Assembly (NCBI GenBank): GCA_022865305.1
Contig: JALHSP010000106.1
Location: 1 to 35,036, forward strand
Source: Bacteroidales bacterium
GTDB taxonomy: Bacteria > Bacteroidota > Bacteroidia > Bacteroidales > VadinHA17
Length of the DNA stretch: 35,036 nucleotides
Direction: 5' to 3'
The position numbers and the translations under genes are program-made. The notes beneath the pieces are model-generated. The model did no database searches and had not been told where the DNA came from. It worked only from the letters and a program-made list of their open reading frames with translations. Shown here one piece after another: positions 1-9,968 of this stretch; position 1 is the first letter of the stretch; each line of letters begins with the position of its first letter.

Positions 1-2790
1 GCATGTTACATTGGCTGATGCCACATTCGCACTCATCACTGCAGGCTCGGTGATAGTAAGCGAACTGTTAAGTACTATCACACATGCCGTATTAGCTGCA
101 TCCCTTATCCGTACATCATAACTTCCTGGTGCAAGAGCTGTAAAGCTTCCTGATGCCTGCCATGAAGTACCTCCGTTCACACTATATTCATAAGTCCCGG
201 ATCCGCCTGTCGGTGATGTGATGTTGATGATCCCATCACCGGCGCCGTTGCAGGTTACCATAGTTGGCGTTACTGCTGCATTAATCACGGTAGGCTGGGT
301 GATCTGAAGTGCAGGATTAAGCACTACCACACAACTTGTATGGGCTGCATCACGTATGCGGACATTATAGCTTCCAGGACCAAGGGCAGTAAAGCTCCCT
401 GATGCCTGCCATGAACCGCCGCCATTGATGCTGTATTCATATGTACCATAGCCTCCAAGAGGATTGGTTATGGTTATTGTTCCATCAGTACCACCATAAC
501 ACGAGATATTGGTTTTGGATACTGTGGCTGAAAGCACTGCTGGTTGTGTTATTACAAGAGCTGCATTAAGAGTTATTATGCATAATGGATTAGCTGCATC
601 TCTTATCCTTACATCATAGGTACTAGGTGCAAGGTTGGTGAAGTTGCCAAAACCACTCCAGGTTGTGCCTCCATTGATAGTGTATTCGTATGTTCCATAG
701 CCACCCGAAGCTCCCGTGATTGTTATGACGCCATCATTAGCTCCGAAACAGTTTACATCAGTTGATGTTACCGTGGCTGCAAGTATTGCAGGCTGGGTGA
801 TCGCGAGTGCAGGGTTAAGCACTATCACACATGCTATATTGGCTGCATCACGAATCTGTACATCATAGCTGCCGACCGCAAGGGCTGTATAGCTTCCTGT
901 TGCCTGCCATGTGCCACCGCCATTGATGCTGTATTCATACGTGCCATAACCTCCTGTTGGATTGGTTATGGTTATCGTTCCGTTACTTGACCCGTTGCAG
1001 GTTACATTGGTCCTTGCAACAGTGGCATTAAGTACTGCCGGTTGTGTAATGTTCAACGATCCGTTAAGTGTTATGATGCATGCAGGATTTGTAGCATCCC
1101 TGATCTTCACGTTATAGAATCCTGGTGTAAGAGCAGTAAAGCTGTTCGAAGCCTGCCATGTTGCTCCACCGTTTATTGTGTATTCATAGCTGCCATAACC
1201 GCCGGCTGCGCCGCTAATAATTATTGTACCATCCGCAGCACCGAAGCATGTAATATTTGTTTTGGCAACTGTTGCTGAAAGAACCGGCGGTTCTGTAATG
1301 ACAACCGGTGGGTTGAGTGCAACTACACAAGCAGTGTTAACTGCATCTCTTATCCTAATATTATATGTTCCGGGTGAGAGATTGATAAAGTTACCGGAGC
1401 CCTGCCATGAAGCTCCTCCGTTAATGCTGTACGAATAAGTTCCATAACCGCCTGTAGGAGAAGATATTGTAATTGTTCCGTCGTTTGCTCCGTTGCAGGT
1501 AACGTTAGTGGATGCAACTGTTGCATTAAGAACAGCAGGTTGTGAGATAACGACTGCAGGATCAAGTATTTTTGTACATGCTGTCTGAACCTTATCTCTT
1601 ATCCGCACATCATAAGTATTTGGTGCAAGTCCTGTAAATGTATTGGATGACTGCCAGGTTGCTCCTCCGTTATTACTGTATTCATATGTTCCGTAACCTC
1701 CTGCCGGGTTGGTTACTGTAATTGTACCATTATTAGCTCCAAAACAGGTAATATCAGTATCAATTACCATGGCATCAAGAGCTGCAGGTTCGGTAATATC
1801 AACCCCATTGTTCAGTACAACCTCACATGAAGAGTTTGCTGCATCCCTTATCCGTACATCATAGCTTCCCGGTGCAAGCCCGTTGAAGAGGCCTGATGCC
1901 TGCCATGAAGTCCCGCCGTTTATCGTATATTCATATGTTCCGTATCCTCCTGACGGTCCTGTGATGTTGATTATGCCATCACTGGCTCCGTTGCAGGTAA
2001 TCATTGTTGTGGTAATCGTAGCTTTAAGAACAGCTGGCTGGGTGATAACCAGTGCATTATTAAGTATAATGTAACAGCTGGTGTAAGCGGCATCGCGTAT
2101 CTGGACGTTATAGGTTCCCGGAGTAAGAGAACTATAGCTTCCGGAAGCCTGCCATGAGCCGCCCCCATTGATGCTGTACTCGTATGTTCCGTGTCCGCCT
2201 GCAGCACCCGAAATGGTTATAGTGCCGTCGCTGCTGCCGAAACAGGTTATATTAGTGCTGTTAACCGTGGCCGAAAGTACCGTTGGCTGGGCTATCACTA
2301 CTGCAGGATCAAGTATTACAACGCAGGTGATATGAGCAGCGTCTCTGATCCGCACTTCGTAGGTGCCTGGGGCAAGATTGGGGAAGTTGCCCGAACCCTG
2401 CCAGGTAGTCCCACCGTTAATAGAGTATCCGTATGTTCCGAATCCTCCTGAAGGATTGGATATTATTATGGATCCGTTGTTTGCGCCGAAACAGCTGACA
2501 TCCGTCTTAACAAAATCAGCATCAAGCACAGCCGGACCTGTCAGCACTCTTGTTGCATCAAGGGTAATAACACATACCGGGCTGGCTGCATCACGTATTT
2601 TAACATTATAGGTACCCGGGTTAAGTCCGGTAAAGGATCCTGATCCGCCCCATGTGGTACCTCCGTCGATAGTATATTCATAAGTTCCTGATCCTCCTGA
2701 AGGAGCCGATATGGTTATAGTACCCTCAGCCGATCCGAAGCAAAAGATATTTGTGCTTGCAAGTGTTGCTGCAAGAACTGCAGGTTGTGT
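1..2790 (-). repeat. Eleven SprB-type repeats with an exact 249-bp period
   Basis: The segment reading GCATC near the RIRDAA codons recurs at 98, 347, 596, 845, 1094, 1343, 1592, 1841, 2090, 2339 and 2588, always exactly 249 bp (83 codons) apart. Each unit has the pattern TCNGANDGTITI, YEYSINGG, SWQASGSF, GTYNVRIRDA and a cysteine near CVIVLN, which gives two cysteines per repeat. Copies differ at many silent and some coding positions but show no indel. The left-most copy is cut by the window edge. Confidence 0.95.
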
Positions 2791-5700
2791 AAGAGTTACC
2801 GAGCCTGTTGATATACAGCCTTTTGTATCAGTAACAGTTACGCTGTACAAACCTGCTTTCAAACCTGAAATATCCTCTGTATTTGCGGTATATCCGTCAG
2901 GACCAGTCCACGCATAACCATATGGGTTGTTTCCTGTTACAGAAAGGGCAACAGCGCCGGTATTATCATTGTAACAGGTAAGATTTGTTCCAACCAGAGT
3001 AAGAACCGGTGGTATATTAACTGTAATAACTGCAGATCCTGATACTGCTCCCAGACAGCTGTTGCCATCTGTAAGGGAAGAAAGGGTATAGGTCGTAGTG
3101 ACCAGCGGCGATACTGAAACCGTATAGACATTTGTTGGATGGTTTGTCACAGTAACCGGTGTTGTACCGTCTGTATAAGTGAAAGTAAACGGTGTCAGAC
3201 TGGTAAATATCATGGTCAGGGTAGTATTGTTACCTCTGCAATGTTCTGTAGTTCCGCTTATTATACCGGTTGGTTTCGGGAAATAGGTAACTGTTGCTGA
3301 GCCTGAACCGATATTGGTACAATTGGCATCCGTAACATTTACTATTGTATATGTACCTGCCAGGGTAACATTTAATGAATATGGATCAGCTGCCGTATTT
3401 ACAGGTGCCTGAGGTACACCGTTCAATGCATAGGTAAAGGTGTAAGGTCCAGTACCGGTAAAGTCAACCGTGAGGTTTCTTGAATCGCCTTCGCATATAG
3501 TGCCTCCGTTACTTATTGTGGCTGTTGGTAAAGGAATAACTGTTACTGCAAGTGGATTGTGATCGGTTATACAACCTGCAACATTTGTCTCACGTACAAC
3601 TATTGTACCTCCGACATTACCAAATACTACTGTAATCGAACTCGTTGAAGGATCTCCAATAATTGCTGCACCTCCCGGGACACTCCAGCTATAAACAGAA
3701 CCGGCACGGTTAGTAACACTGTAAATATGCGTGCTGTTGGCACATACCGATGTAGAACCTGTTATATTTTCCGGGGCTGCCTGGGTATATACCTGAACAG
3801 GAAAAGTTTCAACGTCTCCCGGACAGGTGTAAGCATTGATTTCAAAAACGGTGATATTACCTGATCCTGGTACAGCAGCAGCATCAATAATGATTGCGTT
3901 AGTATTAAAGTCGAAAGTTTTTGTTCCGATTGCCGGATCGACACTCCATGTGAAAGTAGATCCACCGACTGGATTGACATTATAGACTACATTTTTGTCG
4001 TTTACACAAAGCTTATCACGACCAGAGATTGTTTGTGGTAACGGCTCGGGATTTATAGTGATGATAATAGTTATAGGCTGACCGGAACAGGTAAACTGAC
4101 TTACCGGGGTAACTATATATATTGCCGTTATCGGAGCAGGTGAATAATTGACAATAACATCATTAATATGTAATGTTCCTGCAGGATCAGCAGCCACATT
4201 AACCCCGGCAGTTCCCTGGGCTGACATGTCTGAAAGTGCCGGTGCATTCCAGCTAAAGAGTGTTCCGGCAGGAGTGTTTGCAGGAACAAGAAATATCTCT
4301 TTCCCTGTTGCTATACCGCTACATATTGTTTTTGTCTGGCCCGGTACTATTACCGGTTCAGGACGAATAGTAACCACAACATCAACCGGATCACCGAAAC
4401 AGTCGGGAGCCAATACAGGCTGTACACGATATGTAACTGTTTTGTCAACACCCGTAAGATTAGTAAATTTGTCAGCGCTGAGGTACGCAGCCGGAGCTGT
4501 TGCATTAGGTATTACAGCATTTGCACCATCAGGTGTAAGACCTCCGGCTACTGTAATACTTATAATATTATAGTGCGTTGGCACAACACTTCCGGCAGCT
4601 TCTTTGAGAAGAAGACCTGTTGGAGTATTGCTGCATACAAATTTATTAAGACCCGGATCTAGAACAGGTTCAGAGCCAACATTTATAACGACATTGACAT
4701 TAGGACCGGTACAGCCATCTTTGTATGGTGTAACTATATAAGTAGCGGTACCGATACCGCCTGAAGTGTTGATAAATGTATCTGTAATATTAGCAGCAGA
4801 TGCAACCGGTCTTGCACTTCCTCCGGTAATACCTGCACTTAGTGTCGGAGCGGGCCAGGTGAAGATCACATTATCTCCGGGGTTAGTAAAATTATTTAAA
4901 AGTATCTGGTAATTAAGGGCATTACCTGAACAAACAGTCGGATTCTGACCTGCAGTAATCTGTGGTAACTGTTTTACCGTAATGGTTATTGTATTGGAGT
5001 AAACAGTACCGCAGCCGGATGCAGAAGTTGTAACTCTTCTGTAATCGGTGCTGGCAGTCAACAGCGCTGTTTCAGTATAAGCAAGTCCGGTTGCACCGGA
5101 AATATCAGACCAGGTACCCATTCCTGCAGGGCTTTTTTGCCATTGATAAGTCAGTCCTGTTCCGCCGGTTGGGCTGGCAATGTTGGTAAATGCTGCAGGA
5201 GCAGTATTATAACAAATAGATTGATTTGAACCTATAGTGCCTGGAGTTAGATTTCCGTAAACGGTGATAAGGATAGATGTGGAATTAACTGTACCACAGG
5301 AACCACTTGTTACCTGTCGTCTGTAATATGTACTTGATGTCAGGGCTGGTGGTGCATAGCCTATAGCTGTTGCTCCGCCAATGCTTGTCCATGTTGAATT
5401 ATCCGGTGAACTTTGCCACTGATATGTATAGCCACCAGGGCCACCTGTAGGTGCTGTAAGTTCAGTTAAGGCTGCTGGTGTAGCATTGTAGCATATTGAT
5501 TGGGCAGTTCCGATCGTTCCTGGTGTAAGATTACCGGAAACTGTTATAAGGACAGAAGCAGAGCTGACTGTTCCGCAGGTACCACTAGTTACCTGACGCC
5601 TGTAATATGTACTGGTGGTAAGAGCAGGAGGAGCGTAGCCTACTGATGTTGCCCCACCAATGCTTGTCCATGTACTGTTATCCGGGGAGCTTTGCCACTG

Positions 5701-8700
5701 GTATGCGTAACCTCCCGGACCACCGGTTGGTGCTGTAAGCTCAGTCAGAGCTGCAGGAGTTGCATTATAACAAACAGATTGTGCTGTTCCGATCGTTCCT
5801 GGTGTGAAGTTACCATAAACTGTTATAAGAACAGAAGCAGAGCTGACTGTTCCGCAGGTACCACTAGTTACCTGACGCCTGTAATACGTACTGTTGGTAA
5901 GAGCAGGAGGAGCGTAGCCGACGCCTGTTGCTCCGCCAATACTTGTCCAGGTGCTGTTATCGGGTGAGCTTTGCCACTGGTAGGTATATCCGCCTGGGCC
6001 ACCGGTTGGTGCTGTAAGCTCAGTCAGAGCCGCAGGAGTTGCATTATAACATATTGATTGAGCTGTTCCGATTGTACCAGGGGTAAGGTTGCCATAAACT
6101 GTTATAAGAACAGAAGCAGAGCTGACAGTTCCGCAGGTCCCGCTTGTTACCTGACGCCTGTAATATGTACTGGCAGTAAGAGCAGGAGGAGTATAACCGA
6201 ATGCTGTTGCCCCACCGATGCTTGTCCATGTGCTGTTATCTGGAGAACTTTGCCATTGATATGTATAACCACCCGGACCTCCCGTGGGTGCTGTAAGTTC
6301 TGTAAGTGCAGCAGGAGTTGTATTGTAACATATCGACTGTGCAGTTCCAATTGTTCCGGCAGTTAATTGGTCATAAATATTGACATTGATAGATGAAGTA
6401 CCTCCTGCACCACAGCCGTTCTCGGGATATACAGATATAGTCCTTGGGGATGCAGCTCCTGCAGCAAAATCAACTACTATTGCTGTAGTGCCCTGCCCGG
6501 AAACTAACGTCACACCGGCTGGTACTGTCCACACATAATTTGTAGCATTAAGTACTGCTGCAATGGAATAATTGACTCCTGTCTGTGCATAACAAACATT
6601 TGCAGGGCCGATAATTGCTCCTGCAGCCCCCGGTGCTGCAGGGAAGACTGTAACATTATAATTAGGTGTTGTATATGTACACCCGGTTGCAGTTATAGTT
6701 TCAGTAACTCTCACCCAGCCTGCACCTGAAGCGATATTCCAAATGATTGATACCGTATTGTTTGTTGATGAACCTGAAATAGTGCCGTTTGAAACCGCCC
6801 AGCTGTACGTATGGCCGGCAACCAGGGGAGTGGAATAAACCAATGTATTTCCCAGACACGCACTGGTATTTCCCGAAACAACCGGTGTTGGTAAAGGATT
6901 AACAGTGATAAGTATCGATGGAGTATAGACGTCTGCGCAGCTCCCACTTCTGACTCTTAACCGGTAATATGTATTAGCTGTAAGGGCCGGAGGATTATAG
7001 GTAGTACCAGTGGCTCCGGTGATACTGGTAAACGTGACATTATCCGGCGAGTCTTGCCAGCGATAAGTATACCCTCCTGGCCCTCCTGTTGGAGCAGTTA
7101 ATTGTCTAAGCTGTGCCGGAGCAGTATTATAGCATATTGATTGTGCATTTCCTATAGTTCCGGGTGTAAGAGGGGCGTATACTGTTACAGTTAATATATT
7201 TGAATAGGCTGTACCGCATCCTCCACCGGAAATTATACCCCTCCTGTAATCCCTGTTAGCTGTTAAGAGGGTAGCGTCATTAAATGTTAGTCCGTTCGCA
7301 CCAACAATTGAAAGCCATGTACCCATTCCTGCAGGACTCCACTGCCATTGATAAGTCAGACCTGTTCCTCCTGATGGACTTGTTGTATTGGTAAATGCTG
7401 CAGGATCTGTATTATAACAGATCGACTGGTTACTTGCTATTACGCCTCCATTTAGCTGACCATAGACAGTTATTTGTATTGCAGTACTGGTATGAGTGCA
7501 TGATCCGGATGTAACGACACGACGATACCATGTTGTAACTGTATGCGCTCCGGGTACATTATAATTTCGGTTTGTATTTGCACCTGGTGCAGCTGAAAAT
7601 CCGGCAACTGCAGAGGTAGTGCTTCTTTCCCAGAGATAAGCGTATGAACCATTACCTCCGGTTGGAAGCGTACCTGTTAAATTAGCAGGTGTTGCACCGT
7701 AGCAGATCGATTGAGCTGCTGCAACTGTATTATTAGCAATTACGTTATAAATATTCATTGTTATTTGGGCAGGCGGACCTTCGCATGTGTTGCCGCCTGT
7801 TTCAGTAACCCAATAGTTGTAGGTTCCTGTAGTAGTCTTACCATGCGTATAAGTTGTTCCAGTGTATAGAAGTGTGGTCAGACCTGCATCGGCGTACCAT
7901 TTTATTGTGTTACCCGGGATATTTGGTGTTGCCGATATTGTGGCCGGCACACTTCCGACACAATAGTTTTTGGGTGATGTAACTATTGGTGCAGGAGGAG
8001 CATCAATAATCTCAATAATAAAATCCTCATATTCGTAATTAACAGCAGGATTTCCCGTATAGGGATTACATTTATTCCAGTTTTTTATATAAACATAAAA
8101 TCTTTGTCCGGCCACACTGGTGGCAGGAATAGTAATTACATCGGTTTGAGTATTCGGATTTGGAGGATTTATTGGTGTTATTACCGGACCTTCATAACCG
8201 TTTGCTGCGTTTGCGACATTAGTTCCTGCAATAAGTACATTGCCAGTGATAGTGTTCATTACAACTCCTGTCGGTGTTTCGCCATAAATGAATTGAATGG
8301 TCCGTGGTTTGTCATTATCATAATCAGCAGGATTAAGAGGAGGAGGCACATTCGGATTCTGGCAGTTCCATGTACTTATGTCAGCAAGGGTTATATTATA
8401 CTGCTTTCCTTCACAAACGTAATAAATATCAGGGGTATGTGTAATGATCTCTTCCATTTGCAGCAATCCGTCACCATCTGCAGGAATATCCCGGCCATGA
8501 ACAACAAATATGCCTGTATTTGCTAAAAATTCATTGCATGGATTTTTAACAGTCCAGGTTCCTTGATATGCACAATCTGTTGTTGTTGAGAAATTATGTA
8601 TCTGAGTTGGAGGAAGATCATTATCAGCAGTTGATGTATATGTCCACACGGGTGATCCATCACCCCAATCCACTGTCCATGTAGTACCTTTAAGTACACC

Positions 8701-9222
8701 GGTAGGTAACACACCGAGTGGTGCTACCTGATAAGTGCCCTGTGCACCGAGATTAACACATTCACCCAGGTTGCCGAAAAAGGTGAAAAGCTGAATTTTG
8801 GGACATGGAAGTGTTGTGGCATTTAATCTGACAGATGTAGCCTGAAGAACACCGCTGGCATTAGCTGCCACGATATAAATAGTATGATAAGTACTTACAG
8901 CTAACGAACCTGCAACAACCTGAAGAATAGTATTGGCTTGCCCGGCACTTACAGGAAGCACTGCATTAAAAACAATACCAGGAGCAGTAGGATTTATTGC
9001 TTGACTCCTTACTGTATTAGGGGTTTGTGGATTTGGATTATTGTAATTCAAGACGAATATATAAACCGTACCTCGTTGATTAATGCCATAATTTACAGGA
9101 ATTGTTGTCGGACCAACTGTTCCTACATTTGGCGTCCCGGGTACCCAGTTTGGTTGCGCTAATGTACTTCCTAATGATAAAATAGTAAGTGAAAACAGGA
9201 CAAATAACCTTCTTGCTTTCAT
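1..9222 (-). CDS. Giant secreted SprB-repeat / Ig-like (PKD-like) adhesin, 3' end beyond window
   Basis: One open frame of 3,074 codons runs from ATG at 9222 to the left edge with no stop in the stretches I translated, which cover nearly all of it. The N-terminus has a signal peptide (basic MKARR, hydrophobic core, likely cleavage after STLA, about residue 22). A region with a PKD-like VDWGDGSP motif follows, then many Ig/PKD-like modules of about 90 residues with the signature TIGTAQSICYN...YTYQWQSSPDNSTW...YYRRQVTSG, then more varied domains, then eleven SprB-type repeats (YEYSINGG.SWQASG......YNVRIRDA). SprB-repeat proteins are cell-surface adhesins of Bacteroidetes, usually exported by the type IX system through a C-terminal sorting or CHU_C domain; that end is outside the window, so T9SS export is inferred. 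A terminator stands between it and the upstream genes, so it is probably its own transcription unit. Its role (surface adhesin, possibly gliding) is inferred from family. Confidence 0.9.
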   Translation of the reverse strand, partial: MKARRLFVLFSLTILSLGSTLAQPNWVPGTPNVGTVGPTTIPVNYGINQRGTVYIFVLNYNNPNPQTPNTVRSQAINPTAPGIVFNAVLPVSAGQANTILQVVAGSLAVSTYHTIYIVAANASGVLQATSVRLNATTLPCPKIQLFTFFGNLGECVNLGAQGTYQVAPLGVLPTGVLKGTTWTVDWGDGSPVWTYTSTADNDLPPTQIHNFSTTTDCAYQGTWTVKNPCNEFLANTGIFVVHGRDIPADGDGLLQMEEIITHTPDIYYVCEGKQYNITLADISTWNCQNPNVPPPLNPADYDNDKPRTIQFIYGETPTGVVMNTITGNVLIAGTNVANAANGYEGPVITPINPPNPNTQTDVITIPATSVAGQRFYVYIKNWNKCNPYTGNPAVNYEYEDFIIEIIDAPPAPIVTSPKNYCVGSVPATISATPNIPGNTIKWYADAGLTTLLYTGTTYTHGKTTTGTYNYWVTETGGNTCEGPPAQITMNIYNVIANNTVAAAQSICYGATPANLTGTLPTGGNGSYAYLWERSTTSAVAGFSAAPGANTNRNYNVPGAHTVTTWYRRVVTSGSCTHTSTAIQITVYGQLNGGVIASNQSICYNTDPAAFTNTTSPSGGTGLTYQWQWSPAGMGTWLSIVGANGLTFNDATLLTANRDYRRGIISGGGCGTAYSNILTVTVYAPLTPGTIGNAQSICYNTAPAQLRQLTAPTGGPGGYTYRWQDSPDNVTFTSITGATGTTYNPPALTANTYYRLRVRSGSCADVYTPSILITVNPLPTPVVSGNTSACLGNTLVYSTPLVAGHTYSWAVSNGTISGSSTNNTVSIIWNIASGAGWVRVTETITATGCTYTTPNYNVTVFPAAPGAAGAIIGPANVCYAQTGVNYSIAAVLNATNYVWTVPAGVTLVSGQGTTAIVVDFAAGAASPRTISVYPENGCGAGGTSSINVNIYDQLTAGTIGTAQSICYNTTPAALTELTAPTGGPGGYTYQWQSSPDNSTWTSIGGATAFGYTPPALTASTYYRRQVTSGTCGTVSSASVLITVYGNLTPGTIGTAQSICYNATPAALTELTAPTGGPGGYTYQWQSSPDNSTWTSIGGATGVGYAPPALTNSTYYRRQVTSGTCGTVSSASVLITVYGNFTPGTIGTAQSVCYNATPAALTELTAPTGGPGGYAYQWQSSPDNSTWTSIGGATSVGYAPPALTTSTYYRRQVTSGTCGTVSSASVLITVSGNLTPGTIGTAQSICYNATPAALTELTAPTGGPGGYTYQWQSSPDNSTWTSIGGATAIGYAPPALTSSTYYRRQVTSGSCGTVNSTSILITVYGNLTPGTIGSNQSICYNTAPAAFTNIASPTGGTGLTYQWQKSPAGMGTWSDISGATGLAYTETALLTASTDYRRVTTSASGCGTVYSNTITITVKQLPQITAGQNPTVCSGNALNYQILLNNFTNPGDNVIFTWPAPTLSAGITGGSARPVASAANITDTFINTSGGIGTATYIVTPYKDGCTGPNVNVVINVGSEPVLDPGLNKFVCSNTPTGLLLKEAAGSVVPTHYNIISITVAGGLTPDGANAVIPNATAPAAYLSADKFTNLTGVDKTVTYRVQPVLAPDCFGDPVDVVVTIRPEPVIVPGQTKTICSGIATGKEIFLVPANTPAGTLFSWNAPALSDMSAQGTAGVNVAADPAGTLHINDVIVNYSPAPITAIYIVTPVSQFTCSGQPITIIITINPEPLPQTISGRDKLCVNDKNVVYNVNPVGGSTFTWSVDPAIGTKTFDFNTNAIIIDAAAVPGSGNITVFEINAYTCPGDVETFPVQVYTQAAPENITGSTSVCANSTHIYSVTNRAGSVYSWSVPGGAAIIGDPSTSSITVVFGNVGGTIVVRETNVAGCITDHNPLAVTVIPLPTATISNGGTICEGDSRNLTVDFTGTGPYTFTYALNGVPQAPVNTAADPYSLNVTLAGTYTIVNVTDANCTNIGSGSATVTYFPKPTGIISGTTEHCRGNNTTLTMIFTSLTPFTFTYTDGTTPVTVTNHPTNVYTVSVSPLVTTTYTLSSLTDGNSCLGAVSGSAVITVNIPPVLTLVGTNLTCYNDNTGAVALSVTGNNPYGYAWTGPDGYTANTEDISGLKAGLYSVTVTDTKGCISTGSVTLTQPAVLAATLASTNIFCFGSAEGTITISAPSGGSGTYEYTIDGGTTWGGSGSFTGLNPGTYNVKIRDAASPVCVITLDATRVLTGPAVLDADFVKTDVSCFGANNGSIIISNPSGGFGTYGYSINGGTTWQGSGNFPNLAPGTYEVRIRDAAHITCVVILDPAVVIAQPTVLSATVNSTNITCFGSSDGTITISGAAGGHGTYEYSINGGGSWQASGSYSSLTPGTYNVQIRDAAYTSCYIILNNALVITQPAVLKATITTTMITCNGASDGIINITGPSGGYGTYEYTINGGTSWQASGLFNGLAPGSYDVRIRDAANSSCEVVLNNGVDITEPAALDAMVIDTDITCFGANNGTITVTNPAGGYGTYEYSNNGGATWQSSNTFTGLAPNTYDVRIRDKVQTACTKILDPAVVISQPAVLNATVASTNVTCNGANDGTITISSPTGGYGTYSYSINGGASWQGSGNFINLSPGTYNIRIRDAVNTACVVALNPPVVITEPPVLSATVAKTNITCFGAADGTIIISGAAGGYGSYEYTINGGATWQASNSFTALTPGFYNVKIRDATNPACIITLNGSLNITQPAVLNATVARTNVTCNGSSNGTITITNPTGGYGTYEYSINGGGTWQATGSYTALAVGSYDVQIRDAANIACVIVLNPALAITQPAILAATVTSTDVNCFGANDGVITITGASGGYGTYEYTINGGTTWSGFGNFTNLAPSTYDVRIRDAANPLCIITLNAALVITQPAVLSATVSKTNISCYGGTDGTITITNPLGGYGTYEYSINGGGSWQASGSFTALGPGSYNVRIRDAAHTSCVVVLNPALQITQPTVINAAVTPTMVTCNGAGDGIINITSPTGGSGTYEYSVNGGTSWQASGSFTALAPGSYDVRIRDAANTACVIVLNSSLTITEPAVMSANVASANVTC
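5256..6371 (-). repeat. Four near-identical 279-bp Ig-like units in tandem
   Basis: The anchor CTTTGCC occurs at 5411, 5690, 5969 and 6248, exactly 279 bp (93 codons) apart. Long stretches are almost identical at the nucleotide level; compare around 5541-5610, 5820-5890 and 6100-6170. More diverged relatives lie at about 4980-5255 and 6900-7450. The high identity suggests recent duplication or gene conversion. Outer boundaries are approximate. Confidence 0.85.
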
Positions 9223-9307
9223 ATTGATAATTTTTCTGATTTCAGAAGTAATTGACGTTGTCATGTCAGGTTGTTTTAGTCATAATAAAAAAATGATGCT
9301 GACTTTG

Positions 9308-9333
9308 TCCGCCGAAGCTTTAGCGAAGGTGGA
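9308..9333. repeat. REP-like imperfect palindrome, copy 1
   Basis: TCCGCC and GGTGGA pair with one wobble around an inner GC/GC stem and a TTTA loop. Related copies are at 15564-15589 and 16761-16786. It lies in the 288-bp gap upstream of the adhesin. Confidence 0.6.
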
Positions 9334-9362
9334 TTTCAGCTAAAATCAAGACCAGTAGATAG

Positions 9363-9398
9363 AAAAAAAGGTTGCATGTTTTTTTGAGTTGCAACCTT
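9363..9398 (-). terminator. Rho-independent terminator downstream of the first S23 gene
   Basis: On the minus strand a 9-bp perfect stem AAGGTTGCA / TGCAACCTT with a 13-nt loop is followed directly by a run of T residues. It lies 113 bp past the stop of the S23 gene and 140 bp before the adhesin start, so it should stop read-through into the adhesin. Confidence 0.8.
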
Positions 9399-9453
9399 CT
9401 TGTGTTTAGAGAGTTTAGTAAAAGTGATCAGATTTTCTGCTATTTAAGTTTTA

Positions 9454-9476
9454 AGGGATTGGGGATTAGGGATTAG
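9454..9476. repeat. GGGATTA array, left arm of S23 element 1
   Basis: About three units of GGGATTA/GGGATTG on the + strand, 34 bp beyond the stop codon of the S23 gene. It is the inverted counterpart of the TAATCCC array at 9903-9968. Confidence 0.7.
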
Positions 9477-9510
9477 AAAATTTAAATATACGCTTCTGAT
9501 AATGTGTGAG

Positions 9511-9876
9511 TTATGGCTTCGATTGACGATATTTAATTAAACCTGATAGCATTTTGCCAATGCTGTCAAGTTTTTCGGATATTTCATTAAATTCTTTTTC
9601 ATTTATAAAACTCTGATCCCTGGCAATGATTAATTGAGTGTCAAGTTCCGCGACAGACCCAAGGGAAATGTATAAAAAATGGATGTATTCTTTATTGGAA
9701 TCTCTTGCAGCCCCTTCTGCAATATTCGATGGGATCGAAATAGCGGCTCTCTTGATTTGAGCAGTTAGTGAATAAATTTCATCCTTTGGAAACCTTGACG
9801 TTAAAGAATAAATCTCTTTGACAAGTTTCCTACTCTCCTGCCATACTTTAAGATCTTTATGTGTCTGCAGTGCCAT
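9511..9876 (-). CDS. S23-type four-helix-bundle protein (element 1)
   Basis: 121 residues. It has the hallmarks of the S23/bIVP family (23S rRNA intervening-sequence protein, related in fold to the Avd accessory protein of diversity-generating retroelements): N-terminal THKDLKVWQESRKL, then FPKDEIYSLTAQIKRAAISI, PSNIAEGA and a helical C-terminal half with AELDTQLIIA. Length matches the family. Starts at ATG 9876; the next M is far inside. The molecular role of stand-alone S23 proteins is unknown. It is flanked by inverted TAATCCC/GGGATTA arrays and followed by a terminator. It is the most diverged of the four S23 proteins here: its AQIKRAA replaces the DQIRRSSRS of the others. Confidence 0.93.
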   Translation of the reverse strand: MALQTHKDLKVWQESRKLVKEIYSLTSRFPKDEIYSLTAQIKRAAISIPSNIAEGAARDSNKEYIHFLYISLGSVAELDTQLIIARDQSFINEKEFNEISEKLDSIGKMLSGLIKYRQSKP

Positions 9877-9902
9877 ATTCCTTCCTATTTAACTGATTTT
9901 TA

Positions 9903-9968
9903 ACCCTATCCCCTAATTCCTCGTACCTAATCCCTCGTACCTAATCCCTAGTTCCTTATCCCTCATCC
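9903..9968. repeat. TAATCCC array, right arm of S23 element 1
   Basis: Degenerate units of CTAATCCC, CTAATTCC and CTCGTACC on the + strand. It begins 27 bp upstream of the S23 start codon and also forms the stop codon and last ~18 codons (RDKELGIRYEGLGTRN) of the deacetylase-like gene upstream. Confidence 0.75.

Noticed and set aside
1042-8714. Short ORFs on both strands inside the first 9.2 kb
   Set aside because: They are out-of-frame shadows of one long minus-strand frame with clear repeat domains and a signal peptide.
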